A DNA stretch of 64,000 nucleotides from Archegozetes longisetosus (Eukaryota; Arthropoda; Arachnida; Sarcoptiformes; Trhypochthoniidae). The stretch spans positions 9,027,288 to 9,091,287 of the forward strand of contig JAEMBT020000009.1 in NCBI GenBank assembly GCA_018873245.2, given 5' to 3'. The notes beneath the pieces are model-generated. The model worked only from the letters and a program-made list of their open reading frames with translations, did no database searches and had not been told where the DNA came from. Position numbers and translations under genes: made by a program. Shown piece by piece: positions 44,756-58,369 of this stretch; within the stretch, counting starts at the first letter, position 1; every line of letters begins with the position of its first letter.

Positions 44756-46870
44756 TATGAGAATATATTGAGGATCATTCACTTCTATTAATAGAATGTT
44801 CACTTTAATATTATATCTATTTCTAACTTTGATTTCTGTAATACTCGTTATAACTGTATACAATACTGTAGTTAGAATTGTTACAAATTAGTATCGGCTA
44901 ACGTAACAGACGATGCTAACGCCCGTACTAGTGCGACACGCCCAGGAGAGTAGCAGACTCTATCGTAGATACAGTGTTTTTAAGAGTTGAGTTTGCTTCT
45001 TGCCTAAGTGTGTCGCACTTGTATATGTATTAGTTCGGCCTCTAACGGTACTGCCATCCTCTTCAACTAATTCAAGGGTTTGGCAGTTACATTTAAAGAG
45101 TTGTATAAGTTCGAATTAGTATAGTCTCATATGTGTCAGGTTTGAGCGCAATAGAATGCCAAATAAGTATACCTCAACGTGAGGAATCAAATGCTAGTAT
45201 TTTCCTGTTAGAATATATGGCTTTGTGGTATTTTGATTTCGGGTTTGATCATGTTATACGCTTAGTCAAAGAAGGTCTGTCATGTCGTTCTAAAGGTTTT
45301 AGTATTCGTTCTAATATGTGTTCAAAGATTTATAGGTTTATTGACTTTGACTCTTTGTTCCTGTATTTATAATATGTCTGAAGTCTATTACATTATTTAA
45401 TAATATATAAGTGATATTCGTTTAATGACAACAAGTATGAAACTGTCTTATCGTGTGTTATATCCATCGTTGTAACTGTTTTATTGCTATTCTTTGCTCA
45501 TAATAGAATAGCTTAGACACAAGTCATTTAAAGAATGACTGATGTCTTATTCAATTAATTTGAATTATGAAAACACTTAAGTGTTATTCAGCAAATAATA
45601 TCTTTACTTGTATTCAATAATCATCTACAATTACTTTATTTCAATTTTGGCTAGTAATCTAATTTCTTCGAATATGACCGCTGAAAACGAAAATATCTTT
45701 CGGCCCGACAGCATAGTTACTGATTTTGACCGAAAACATCAGTATTACGTAATTATTTCTGCACATATATTTCTTAGTTTAAATGTAACCTTACGTAGTA
45801 GTATTTGTGATATGTATTGACTATTTACTAATTGATGCAATCGAGTAGTTATTTATTGTGGTTATTGATTAGCATTTGTTTCAAGCACATTATGATTTTA
45901 ATGCAAACTTTTAATCGAATAAATACTGACTCGTAATATAAAAACTCGCATGCACGTTTAAGTATGTAAGTTTAAATTTTAAAATTTCTCATCTCTATGG
46001 CTTATATCTGGAACTCATCAAACTATTTGATAATGTTGATATATAATTTCAGTTCATTCAATTACGATAACTTTAAAACTGATTATTATGCGTTATATGT
46101 ATTGTTATAATATCTATAATATCCAATTTTATGTTATCCTTGCTCACAAACGAATAGATTAGACAAGAGTCATTTATGTAAAAATTGATGTTCTATTCAA
46201 TTTATTAGAATTATAACAACATTTAAGTGTTGTTCAGTGAATTATAACTTAATCTATATTCACTAATAATCTATATATACTGTGTTTGAATTTCGGTCAA
46301 TGAATGAATTTCATTGAATATAACTGCCGAAATTGAAAGTCGTCTTTCGCTCAGACAGTATATTTTACCAATTTTGATCGAAATCTTCTCTCTTTTATTG
46401 TACATTTAAAATGCTTGTATTCTTAATTCAAATGCAATCTTACGAAATAATACTGATTACATACCTTTATTATTCATGAGATAATGCAATCGAGTACTGA
46501 TGCTAATAACTTAAATTCCTGAAGAACTTTCAGTAAATTGTCATATTTAACACTGGAATACAACTACTTGAATACAGAAACACTTTAGATGCAGGTGATT
46601 ATGTATTTTGCAATATTCTAAAAACTTAATTATTGGTCGACTTAGAAGTAATTGTTAATAGTTTTTGTTGTAATCAGATATGACCTATGAATTATAAAGA
46701 TAAATTATATTCGCTGAATTTGGCTTCCAATTTTCCAACTTTCAAGTAATCCAAAAATAGTATCCATAATGTAATAATTTGATTATCAATAAAAGTTTGA
46801 TCTTATTTGCCTATATTTCAATCTCTATCATAAAAATAGGATTTGATGATAAGTATTAAGTATATCACAT
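44756..46870 (+). repeat. Receptor 3' flank plus two tandem R1 copies
   Basis: 44756-45130 includes a segment absent after receptor gene 2 (about 44890-45080, GC-richer, with GTGCGACACGCCC and TGTGTCGCACTTG). 45130-45840 matches 51480-52160, and 46235-46870 is a further R1 copy matching 38865-39560. Small ORFs here are not conserved between copies and I do not call them genes. Confidence 0.65.
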
Positions 46871-49310
46871 ACAATGCAAATTCAAAAACAAAAAAATTTG
46901 AGTGACACTTAGCATATGGTCTGAGCACATTTTTGAGTTTTCCTAATTTGAAAAATTTTCATATCAATTATTTATATCTAAGTATGTTGAATGAGAATCC
47001 AGTTTGGTTTGAAGATAAATATCGCTCAATGAGTTAATGTAAAGCATAAAATCAAATATAAATTAGATTAGTAGACAATAACATTTATAACGAGTAAAAA
47101 CTTATTCGATTTTATAATGAAATAAATTCGAAATGAATGAAAAATGTGTTAATGAATTCTAGAATAGAAGAAATTCTAATTCTGAGCTCAAATTTCATTA
47201 TTTCCTATCAAATTAATTCATTCCTTTAACTGTTAAAGTTAGAAACAGAATTTTTAAAGTCCCTCCAAAAGTTAAAAGAAAAAGAATTGAAAAATTTTCT
47301 CATTCAATCGATTGATTTTGATTAATTATGTTTCAATACATTTTCAGTTTATTAATAAACTCAGAATATTGATAAGTTCTGGTCATTTTCGTTTTTCTAA
47401 TTAGTTTTATATTAAATAAAATTTTATTTAATAAACTTGTAAAGGGTTTGGGTTTCAAAATAATGAAATCAAAATTGTTTAACTACTCTTATTATGAACT
47501 CAATCAAAGTTAACTATGAGACGTTTACTACGAAATGTTAGCTTTGAAATCAGTTCGAAATTAACTATATTTTTTGGTATTTATAAACACTTAAAAATTT
47601 TGTTTAAATTTGAAATATTTCTGACTTAATTTTTCAGAAAAATTTTTAATATTCATGTTCTATTGAAAAATCTTACGTCAATTAGTTCGTTACAAAGTTA
47701 TTCAAGACTTTAAGTAATATGTTTGTGTTTTCCGTGTTCAATAAAGTATATTTCATTATTCTTTACACTATTAGTCGGTTGATCTATAGTCCTCAATCTA
47801 TCCACTGGGTGTTGTTCAAACTTGTTCTGTCAATTTCGCAGATTTGTATGTTGTATACTTAATACTTGATAAAGGTGTTAATAAGCACAGGCACTCAAAT
47901 TTGAGTATTTATTTGAGATAAAGTTCTAATTATTTGAGCATTTATTAAAAATTATTTGACAAATTTTTCGTTTTATGTGTTATTTCTATAGAACTCAAAT
48001 ATTTAAAAAATTGATTATTTTGAAAAATAATTCAATAATTTCTAAGGCAGTGTATTTTAAAATTCTTTTGAGTCATAAACTTAGTGAAAAATTATTATTT
48101 AATTTACTACTATTTTCTTTAAGAATCATCGAACCCTTTCTATTTTCGACCCATATTTTTTCTAGACTTTACTCTTCAAATCAATTACATTAATCATTAG
48201 TAGCTCTTCAAGTATTATCTCAAAATTTTGTTTCATAGATCTACTTAAATTCAATCCAATAACTACTGAAATTTTTCGATTAATAGTAATTACTTCTTCA
48301 AATGGATTAACGCTGCTTAAACTTTTCCTAAATTCTAATAGACTACAATTGGCATTAGTTTTAATCTTTTGTAAATTTGACTAAACTTTAAACTTCACTA
48401 GACTTTGAAAGTTCTCTTTAATGATTTTTTTAATCATTAATATCTATGGAAAGATAAGATTATCGACTAATTTTTAACTGATATAATTGTGCCACTTGTG
48501 TTATGAACTATTTTTCTTTCATTTACTGTTTGATTTTCTTTGAGAATCATCACTTGTCTAAAGTTTGTGCATATTTCTCACAAACAAATTGATACTTTTG
48601 AGAAAATTATTCGAAGTCATATTGTCATATGAAAATATTTGACAGTTTTCGAAATTATATGATATTATTTAGTCAAATAATTTTATCTGAAATTATTTGA
48701 CAAGAATTAAATTATTTGAAATTATTTGATCAAATAATTTAGAGGACTTTTTTTAAAATAAGATTTGAATAATGAATTTGATTATCAATATCTGTTTTTG
48801 TTTCAATATTTGTTTATCTGATTAACCTTTATTTCTACCTCAACCAGAAAAATAACTTATATTCGCATTTAGAATGTAGCTATTGAATCCGTTTCTGAAA
48901 CTATAATTGGTCGATAGAGACTATTAATATTTTAAATCTCATAAAATATTTAGTCAAGTTTCTATATAATATCATTGTTTATTATTTGAAGATTAATCAT
49001 CGTTTATATTGTAAATATGATGATAATATTTTTATAATGATTAGCTAAATAATAATTTATTACTTTAGTCCTACAAGTAGGTGAAATATTTAAAAAATTG
49101 AGATAATATTTACAACGAGCTTATAAAATAATCGCAATTTTGGCAAATATTGATTAGAATTTTTTAAAATTCAACTTCCACTCTAAGTATATTGCTCATT
49201 GGAAAGTATAGAATATTTGAGCATTTATTTTAAATACAGAATGAATTCAATGCAAATTTTCAATCGATACAATACACTCCTATTTGTATTTACGTTGTTA
49301 AAAAGCTTCT
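46871..49310. other. AT-rich non-coding region
   Basis: About 2.4 kb without a supported gene. Near 48600-48745 there is an irregular ATTATTTGA-type repeat, and 48770-49100 resembles 39440-39900. A 72-codon ORF at 47975 is compositionally random. Confidence 0.5.
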
Positions 49311-49479
49311 AGTTATTGACGTTTTAGAAACGAATTTGAAATATTGAACGTTGTTACTAGGCAATCAATTTCTTTTCTTCAATTGAGAATAAAGTATTTT
49401 CACTCAGGATATATATACACTCGTATTAATGTTTATATTGTATACAAGTTCAAATTTTGAAGTTTGGTAAATAAGGCGA

Positions 49480-49770
49480 TTCATGAGCTTTTAGTTAGAG
49501 ATGTCATTAGGATCCAGACGGGACAGGACGTGATTGGGATTCGGTTAGTTTATACGCGATTAAACGGGACGAGATTTGGAAATTTATACGGTAAGATCTT
49601 GTAATTACAAACATTTGTATTCAATATTATTTTAGCATACTAAATTTTTTGGGAAAGGACAAGACTACGGGACTACATTTGGCATAAAACAGAAAGGGAG
49701 GGCTTGAGACTAGTAGATGGGAATAATGGGACAGGACGGAATTCAAATTTTAAAAATTCGGACACTTCTA
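49480..49770. repeat. GGGAC-rich insertion upstream of receptor gene 2
   Basis: The corresponding upstream region of receptor gene 1 runs from GTAAATAAG directly towards TTTTTATCGCGA. Here about 290 bp rich in GGGACAGGACG and related motifs intervene. GGGACAGGACG occurs near both ends. Strongly purine-biased on the plus strand; origin unknown. Confidence 0.55.
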
Positions 49771-49969
49771 CTTTTGGTGAATTTTTATCGCAATAACTTT
49801 TCATCTAAGTTTGATTAGCTTTTATCATGAAGTCATTGAATGAATATCTATAAAATAATAGGAAAACTCAATTATATTCTCATATACTTTTGATATTACT
49901 ACAGAGTACTTCAATAGCTATGTTTATATATTTATCAAGTTTGATAAGTTCATTAAAACTAAAAACTGA

Positions 49970-51312
49970 ATGGCGTCGAATATAGAAAGTGATTTTGATC
50001 CTTCAAAAGTACTACCGACAGAATTGCTGACCACTTCTGCAGGATCTCATTTATATCTCATCGGGATATCTCTTTTCCAAAATGGAACTAGTAAAAGGAA
50101 CAGACTTCATAACCCATTATTGGTTACTATAGCGATTTCGATATTAATGATAAAGTCTATCATTTCTTTACTATTACCAGAGGAGAAGCCTGAATATTTT
50201 ATAATAATTGTCGATTACTCATACTTTATGAATGCAAGAATTCACTACAATATCTTATTGATAATAATATTTTCCTTTGCGTTGATTACACAATGGATTC
50301 ATTATAGAAATTACAAGAATAATGAATTTCCGACTTATTTGAAACCATTTGAGATGATATCGGGACTCGCTCCACCGCTAAGTGTTGGACTTTCAAATAA
50401 GACTAAAATCTACAAATTCATGAAATCGGCGAAACGGATATTTTACATTTGTGATAATTTCTTAAATCTATCGGTTGTAACATTTGGTTTGATTGGTTTC
50501 AATTTGCCGATCTTTTTCAACTGCTCTCTCACTCAATTCATTTTCTATGTATTTCCTCTGAATTTCTTCGTCGTCTTAATCAGTTATCACGTATACATAA
50601 TTCTTATGTATCATATCGTCTATTTTTACCTCATTTGTTATTACCTGTCTATCAAAGCTGAAGAATTGAATGAGGAAATAAAGATTTTTGCCAAAACGAA
50701 ATCGAAATTAACGAACAAAAGAGCTATGGCTATAAAGAAGACCTTGGACTCGAACTATTTGGAGATCAATTCTTTTAACAAAGATTTTTGGTCAAAATAT
50801 TTATTCTGGTTTTGGCTTCTATTCTCTTATATAATAGACTTACTCATATTCATTGGCATATTTTCCGAAACTGATTTAATATTTAGATTTATTTTCTTTT
50901 ATGGCTCTTTTATTCACATCTTACCTCTGGTATTAGTTATAAGATGTGCCTCTTCTGTCTATTATGAAACTAATAAAACTTATGACATATTATTGGGAAT
51001 CGTGTTCACACCCAGAAAGTTGTCATTAACTAATTCATACACATAAAAGTTTGTAAAACTTACATAAATCAAAGATATTTTAAATTAGTGATAAACCTTA
51101 TTATTTTTAGTTCTTTTCTTTGATTGAGAGATTGAGTCAAAAGAAAATTGGATTTTATTGTTGGAGACTATTTGTTATAAATCACTTTCGTGGATACGAA
51201 GTAAGAACTGGTTTGTAATATAATATGGATTTTAAGACTATTTTTTTATTTATAGATCACAGCTGTGACTATGATTTTTATTCTGAAAGTCATAGAAATT
51301 TCGTTGTATTGA
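49970..51312 (+). CDS. Gustatory-receptor-type protein, copy 2, exon 1 end damaged
   Basis: Exon 1 begins 49970. By comparison with copies 1 and 3 it should end at 51048, but one nucleotide is missing just before the donor, so TAA (51044-51046) stops the frame at 358 aa. Exons 2 (51111-51200) and 3 (51256-51312) are intact and conserved, ending EISLY. As read, the product would lack the seventh helix; if a nearby donor is used or the indel is an error, it would be full length. The first 30 residues (MASNIESDFDPSKVLPTELL) are nearly the same as in copy 1, and the 45 bp upstream are identical. Possibly a very recent pseudogene. Confidence 0.65.
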
Positions 51313-52640
51313 CCTAAGAATACATTGAAAACCGTTGACTTCTATTAATATAATGTTCGCTTTGACATTATCTCTATTCCTATAATTGTCATTGTACTGC
51401 AGTTAAGAGTGTTGAAAATTAATATCAGCTTATATCAGTTTTGAATGCAACAGAAAGCACAATGAGTCTGCCTTGAAGTGCGGAATCAATTTCTTGTCTT
51501 TTCTGTGTTAGAAGGGATGATTTTGTGGTATTTTTATTTCTACTTCAAGCGTGTCGTACACTTACTTGTTAGTCAAAGTCTATTATGTCGTAACTAATGT
51601 TTTAGGCTCTAGTCTGATGTACATTCGAAGTTCTATAGAGTTAATCATTTTCTTGACTTTCTGTTATTATATTTATAGCTTATGTCTAAAATCTATCAAA
51701 TTATTTAATAGCAAATAATTTCAATTCATTCAATGAAGATAACAACTTAAAACTGGTTATAATGCTTCATATGTATTGCTATAATATTTACAATATCCTA
51801 TTTTATATGTTATCCTCATTCACAAGCGAATAGATTAGACACAATTCATGTAGTAATTGATATCTTATTTAATTAATTTGAATTATAACGACACTTAAGT
51901 GTTATTCAGCAAATAATATCTCAATTTGTATTCAATAATAGTATGTAATTACCGTGTTCCGACTTCGGCCAATGACCCAATTTCACCGAATATTACCGCC
52001 GAAGTTGATAAACGTATTTTGGTCAAACAGCATAGTTTACACATCTGGTTGAAAATATCTCTATTAAGCGGTTATTTCTGTGCATATATTTCTTAATTTA
52101 AATATGTTAATAATCTTACGTAATAGTATTCATATGTGTTCACTATTTACTAATTGATGTAATAGACCACTTATTGTAGATATTGCTTAGAATTTTTTTA
52201 AATTTAGCTTTCACATTAAGTATTTTACTCAATAAAAATATAGAATATGTGAACATTTATTTCAAACACATTATAAATTTAATGTAGAGTACCGATCGAT
52301 GTATAATAAACTCGTACTGACAATTTATTTTATTTATTGAAGTTGTTGAATTTTAGAAATAAATTGCATCATTAAAATCGTTAATAGGCTGCTAATATCT
52401 TCGGTTGGTATTTTTGAAAGCCTTTTTTAAGCTATTGATTCTCAAATAATAACTTTTAATAATTATAGAAATATTTGAGTACAGATTTTTAATCATTTCT
52501 TAGTATAAATCAATTATTCAGATTCATATTTTAGCTATTGAAATAACTATCAATTTCATAATTGTGATATTCAATTTATTTTCATGTAATAACCTAATTA
52601 AAAAGCGATACCTTTACTAATATTGAATGATAGCTTAGTA
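51313..52640 (+). repeat. Receptor 3' flank with R1 (51480-52180) and R2 (52330-52640)
   Basis: The same order, flank then R1 then R2, is seen reading down the minus strand below receptor gene 3 (59500 to 57530), showing that receptor genes and these blocks moved as one unit. No gene seen. Confidence 0.7.
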
Positions 52641-53001
52641 GATTATATTTACCGAATTTGATTTCGATTTTTCAACATTCAATTGGCCGAAATTTATGAA
52701 CAGTATCTATAGCGTAATGGCGTAATTAAGGTTTGTAGAATAAATTTGATTATCAATGAAAGTTTGATTTGATTAATATATATTTCAACTTCTATCAGAA
52801 AAATAACTTATATTACCATTTAGATTTTAGTATTAAATCCGCTTCTGAACCTCTTTTCACTTACTATTTAGTCTATAGAAATTTTATTTATTCTCTAAAT
52901 TTCGTAAATATTCATAAATATGTAATCAAATTTTTATATATTATTATTGTTTATTATTTGAAGATTAATTGTTTTTACTGTAATGATTATCTAAATAATT
53001 G

Positions 53002-53440
53002 AAGGGCTCAATTTAAAAGAAGGTATCTCTCTTTTTCAATATTGTGATAAAGGGGTATAAAGCAAATATTCGTTACATTTGAAATAGTTTATTATGACAT
53101 CTATTATATTGATATTATGTGCTTATGCATTTGCATAGGATTTTAACAATGAGAAGTAAAACACTTATAAAATAAATCGATTTATACAACGTCACGTTTT
53201 TCATTAAAAAGATTCATAAAATGAAAATAAAATAAATTAATTTGTTAAATCTTATAAATTAATGGAACAAGATGAATGAAATGATGAATAAAATAATGAA
53301 TAAATATTGTATAATGAAATTTCTAATATCCATTGTATGAAAATCAAAGTAAAGCAATAAATGTCATACTGACCCGCCCTTTTGGACCTTTATTGCTAGT
53401 AGTCTATAAAAGAGATACCTTTCTTTTGCATTGGATCCTT
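53002..53440. mobile_element. Probable MITE, ~440 bp
   Basis: The left end includes AAAAGAAGGTATCTCTCTTT. The right end has the inverse, AAAGAGATACCTTTCTTTT. Outer parts (GGGCTCAATT versus AATTTAAGGATCC in complement) match loosely. Non-coding. Confidence 0.5.
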
Positions 53441-54312
53441 AAATTGGTCTGGAATCTTGAGTTTCAAGCTCGAGCTTCTATAGGCGCAGCTCAGAATAGT
53501 TGAGCTTTGAGCTGCACTTCTATCAAATTTAGCCTGAGCTACGCTTGTACTTAGAAGCTCGGGTGTAAGCTGTGAGCTGCGCTGCTGAGCTTATGTTAAT
53601 AATTAGAAATTAAAAATAATGAGTAGTAATCTTTATAACGAGTATTTATCTCAAGTTATAATGAAGTATTTGTGTAAAAAGTACATTAAATTTGATCGTA
53701 AAGCTTGAAGAATGAATTCAAACTTCGACATCGGTGACACTTGTCAATAATTGTGAGTCTTCTCATTGTATTTCACTTGTTAAGTCGTATTGATAATAGT
53801 TTCAAAACAATTTTCTCTTATTTTGAATATATTAATATTTTCAAAACTATTTGAGATTATCTTATTTTTGAATATAAAGAGATTTATGCAGTGAATAGAG
53901 ATGTTACTTTTAAGGACTATGGCATCACTAATTCTGTCTTCAGACAGTTATTGCATTAAATTTCAGTTTAAAATGAATTTTATTTTAAAAACAATGATTA
54001 ACAAGTCAGGAATGTATATCATCATTGAATTCGATAGATATAATTCAATGCCTATTCGTTAACATATGAGAAGCAGTTCAATATTCATTACTATTTTACA
54101 GTAAATACTGTTTTTGCTCTATCAAATAAATCAGTTACGAATGAGGTAAGGAACAAGCTCAACAGCTCAAGCTTGAGCTTAAGCCTGAGCTGCGCTTCTT
54201 CATCATAGACTGACCTAGAAGCTCGAGCTTATAAGCTCGAAGACAGCTAAAATTGAGCTTGAAGCGCAGCACAGCTCAAAGCGCAGCTTATCTCACAGCT
54301 CAGCTAGCTTAT
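53440..54312. mobile_element. hAT-like non-autonomous element with GAGCT-rich ends
   Basis: 53440-53605 and 54140-54312 are dense in GAGCTT/AAGCTC and GCGCAGCTC words in both orientations, like the subterminal transposase-binding repeats of hAT elements. The centre is AT-rich and non-coding. A third such cluster is at 57235-57330. Exact ends were not resolved. Confidence 0.55.
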
Positions 54313-54769
54313 CTTCTTCACTAATTGTTATGACCATGCGAATAATCGATAATACATTATTACACATAATAATAAGTTTTATATATAGACTATAAGAATA
54401 GAGAGCTAAAGAGTTTAATGGATCTGTAAAACTGTAAACACAAATTAGAATAGATTCTAAAATCTTTGATATGACACAACCGACCACGAAATCAAAGTAA
54501 CACAAAATCATATATTTTAACGATTGGTGTCAGTTGCGTAGACATTAGTTTGGCAGAATGGCATTTTGATTTGTCAATTTAGACGAGGGTGGTCAAAATC
54601 AATTTCACAACTAATTCCTAAACCTTAAACCTTAGATTTTATTCGCCCGTTCATATTTGCTAAAGTAAAATAAAAATCTTTGTAATCAATAGATTTGGAT
54701 AAATAAGATTTGTCATTAGTTTAATTAAGAAATTTTTGATTTTTATAAGTTTTAAAAACTTTGACGTGT

Positions 54770-55150
54770 ATGGGTAGTTAAGGACAACTTTCTGGGTGTG
54801 AACATGATTCCCAATAAAATAATTTATCGTAGGCTTTATTAGTTTGATAATATACAGAAGAGGCACATTTTATAATTAATATTAGTGGTAGAATGAAAAA
54901 AAGAGGACAATAAAAGTAAATCAATTTCACTATTAGACTAAGCTTCAGGAATATAATAATAAATATGAGTAAGCTAATTATATAAGAGTGTAAAAGGCAA
55001 AGCCAGAATAAATATTTCGACCAAAAATCTTTGTTAAACGAATTTATTTCCAAATAGTTTACATTTAAAGCTCTTTTGGTCGTTAATTTTAATTTCTTTT
55101 CGACAAAAATCAATTTATTAGCTTTAATCGGCAGGTGATAACAAATGAGA
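54770..55150 (-). pseudogene. Gustatory-receptor-type fragment (copy 4)
   Basis: Minus-strand residues YLICYHLPIKANKL through NVNYLEINSFNKDFWSKYLF match the last half of exon 1 of the other copies. A shift occurs where LLLGI is expected, and sequence beyond about 55150 is unrelated, so the 5' part is missing. The conserved exons 2 and 3 were not found. Confidence 0.75.
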
Positions 55151-55449
55151 TAAAAGTAGCGGTAAGACCAGTTCAGTATTGCATTTTTAAAAGGCCCAAA
55201 TGTATTGACACAAACGACACCTTCCGAAAGAATAAATTACTTATTACTTTAGAATATTACTTAAACTCATCCAATACGTATTCAATTTTAGTTGTTTTGT
55301 GTAATTTATTATTAATTTTATTATTTTCTCTCAAAATGTAATCTTTTTGTTTCATTGAAACTTTTGTTTATTCAATAAATAAACTTTAATTTAAGTAAAA
55401 AAATCTTGTATAATATATGTCGTGCTTTACGTTCCACCCTTTAATAGTA

Positions 55450-56910
55450 TTAGAAAGGCTTTTTTCACATGAAATACTGATCAAAAGATGACTGGTTATT
55501 GCGTACCATCACTTAATTTCAGTCGATATACTTCCAGTTGAATATTTTCAATGATATTCTGCATATTCATTTTGAAACTTCTCTATGTTTTATAAGTTTC
55601 TTCGTCTAATATAGTCTTCAAATAAGTGAAATTAAGTCGCAGATCCAAAATAGCAGCAAGTAGATTGTAACTATTATTCAATCGCATATTTTTTAAGTTT
55701 ATCTTGAATTTTTGTTGAACAAATTTTTTGTTTACTTGTGAATTCTTCCTCGAAATCAATGCTCAAACGTGTCAAAAAATGCTTCAAACGAGATAATTCA
55801 AGACGAATACTAGAATACGACTGTCCAGAAATATATTTGTGGTCTAACTAAAGAGTCCCATAAACTTATAAATCTTTTCCAAATTTTTCCACTCATCTGA
55901 ATTTATTATGTATGAACATAAGTCTTTATCTTTTACACACATAATATTGATCACACTTTTCATTTTCAAGGTTCTTTCTATCATATCATATCTAGAATTT
56001 CAGCGAATATATGCATCACTCTTAAGTTTGACAAAACTACTAATCAGAGCATTAGCTATTTCTTCAAATATTATATATTTGATGAGTTCTTAATAGCACT
56101 TCCAGTTAGCCTTAAATTTGATAATATATTACATATATTTTTGATGCCATCATTTATACTTAAATTCAATATATGACCAAAGCATGTAAAGTGATAGACT
56201 TCATCAACTTTAAGATAGCTTCCTATATAAGTGTTCAATAATTTGCTCTTTTTTTATTATTTACTTTGTTATCAGTAGTAATAGAAATGATTTTGTTTTG
56301 AATTTTGTCATTTTCAAAAGTTTCTAACAATATATTCTTAATCACTTTACCAGTATGTGGATGAACGGAAGTCAAACAAAGCTCTTATTGCTGTAATTGA
56401 ACATAAGGTTTATTAGTTATTGATGTCAAAATGTCGGTTGTAGTTGAGATTTGAAAGCAACTTTTATTAAATTTTAAATTTATTTTCAGCTGATAATCAT
56501 TAAAATCTTTCGAAATATCTCTTTGAAATGTCTTTCAAGAAGAATTTCAAATTTTGGAAAAAGATTTTGCGATAAAGCTTTAAAGTCTGGCTCTTCGATT
56601 GTATAGAAAGGTTGTCTTCCGTAGATAATTAATTTTGTTAAAATTTTTCTAAAGTCCTTCGTCTCACTTTAAAAGAAATCACTCATTTTTCTTGAGTGAC
56701 GATTTTGATATTTGTTTTTGTGATGTCTCTTAAGTACATTGCTTGAGACTGAGATAATAATATACTTCACAACTTTTACATTTCCATTTTCACTAATTCA
56801 AAGAATTCACTTCTGTTTCATTCTTTGATGGCATTAATATCATCACTCTCATTTTCGCTCTCCATTGGGAAAGGCTCTTCACTTTCTTTTTCATTAATAT
56901 TTGAAGCCAT
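55450..56910 (-). pseudogene. hAT-family transposase, degenerate
   Basis: The start is near 56910 (MASNINEKESEEPFPME). A BED-finger trace KCKSCEVYYY follows after a stop. Further down come LTSVHPHTGKVIKNIL and IISITTDNKVNNKK, then TCFGHILNLSINDGIKN, the diagnostic hAT DDE-domain series (TTDNxxNN followed by C-x-x-HxLNL). Many stops. The GAGCT-rich cluster at 57235-57330 may be its right end and 54140-54312 its left end, giving an element of about 3.2 kb. Confidence 0.75.
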
Positions 56911-57234
56911 TCACTTCGTATTATAAAAGCATTTGGAATAACAGTTTTTAAGTAAACAAATGAGTTAGTATTTAAGTAGATTTTTAAAATGTAAAGACCA
57001 TTACAATTAAATTTTTTCTTAAGATATACTGTAATCAGTGCTTATTTAAAAGCTAACAGTATTCCCATTTTTAACAAAGACCTAATAATAAACTATTTTG
57101 TATTGGTATTGTAACCAAATATTTTAGATGCAGTTGAATGATTCAAAGGTACGTAGAAAATCTCGCTAATTTTATATACAGTTTGAAACTTTATACTTAT
57201 TTATTTATCTGATGGATATCACATTTTTAATAAG

Positions 57235-57330
57235 AAACTCGAAAGCTCGTTTATCAGAGCTTCGAGCTCAAAAGTGTTATCGAGCCAGGCTCGCCAGGCC
57301 CAAGCCTGAAGCTCGGTCGAGTTTTTATTC
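57235..57330. repeat. GAGCT/AGCTC-rich hAT end
   Basis: Repeated GAAGCTCG, GAGCTTCGAGCTC and CCAGGCTCGCCAGGCC words; likely the terminal region of the adjacent dead hAT element. Confidence 0.5.
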
Positions 57331-57529
57331 TTCATTAATCATGATAAAAGCTAATTAAAATTTAAAAGGGATATATAGCAATAAAAACTTACAATATTGT
57401 AATAATTGCATTATTTACCAATTTTAAAAGTGAATAAAATTATATTTCTTATAAAAACTTTCTTCCTGGTTATTGATTTTTTTAACATCAATTCTATGCT
57501 TATTATTTTATGATATAATTTCATGTTAA

Positions 57530-58260
57530 ACTTTCATTCGGTATTAGTAAGGTATCACTATTTAATTAGGTTATTAATAGGTTCTCCCATTCAAGGCACG
57601 GAGAGTTGTGACGGTGCATCTTGAAGGCTACAGGGTGAAATGAGTTGAAATTTTGGATTTGTGTTTGTTGATTCTTGATTTGTGAAACGAGTCAACTCAA
57701 CTTTTTAAGATCATTTATAGACAGACAATAGCTGGTCAACTATGTTAATGATTATGAGCAACGAAGTCTCATCATAAACAAAATTGACTAATTCCTGTCT
57801 GTCTATAATTAATACGAAAAAGTTGGTTCGTTTCACAGGGTGAGAGTTGGTAAATACAAGTCCAAGATAGCAACCAGTTCTGTTTTGTGATTTCCGGAAT
57901 ACGCGTCACTTTGAATGGGACACCCTAAATACATGAAAATAAATTGAATATAACAATTATTAAATTAATAGTTATCTCAATATAATTAAAATATGAATCT
58001 GAATAACTTATTTATACTAAGAAATAATTAAAAGCCTGTCCTCAAATATTTCTACAATTATCAAAAGTTATTATTTGAGAATCAATAGATTTGAAAAGCC
58101 TTTCAAAAATATCTAACACTCAGTTGAAGAAGATATTAATAGCTTATTAAAGATGTTTAATGATTCAAATTCATTTCTAAAACGTCAACAACTTCGACAA
58201 CTAAAATAATTTAAGTATCAGTACGAGTATATTATATCGATTGGTACTTTAAATTAAATT
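57530..58260 (-). repeat. R2 copy (inverted), interrupted by a MITE
   Basis: Reverse complement of 52330-52640. The uninterrupted copy there gives the empty site: AATTAGGTTATTACATGAAA in complement, whereas here 353 bp separate GGTTATTA from CATGAAAA. Confidence 0.8.
57577..57929. mobile_element. MITE (353 bp) with TA target duplication, proven by an empty paralogous site
   Basis: The ends AATAGGTTCTCCCATTCAA and, in complement, TTTAGGGTGTCCCATTCAA are flanked by TA. The inner inverted part includes TGTGAAACGA and ATAGACAGACA with their complements. Non-coding; Tc1/mariner-type by target site. Confidence 0.82.
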
Positions 58261-58369
58261 CATAATGTGTTTGAAATAAATGCTCACATATTCTATATTT
58301 TTATTGAGTAAAATACTTAATGTGAAAGCTAAATTTAAACAAATTCTAAGCAATATCTACAATAAGTAG

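Noticed and set aside
45133..45820. Two short plus-strand ORFs as genes
   Set aside because: They lie in repeat R1 and are not preserved in the homologous copies at 51480-52160 or 58370-58900.
47975..48193. 72-codon ORF as a small membrane protein
   Set aside because: Hydrophobic only because the DNA is T-rich; no conserved counterpart or exon signals.
52769..53002. 77-codon Tyr/Asn-rich ORF
   Set aside because: Composition follows AT content; no similarity between repeat copies.
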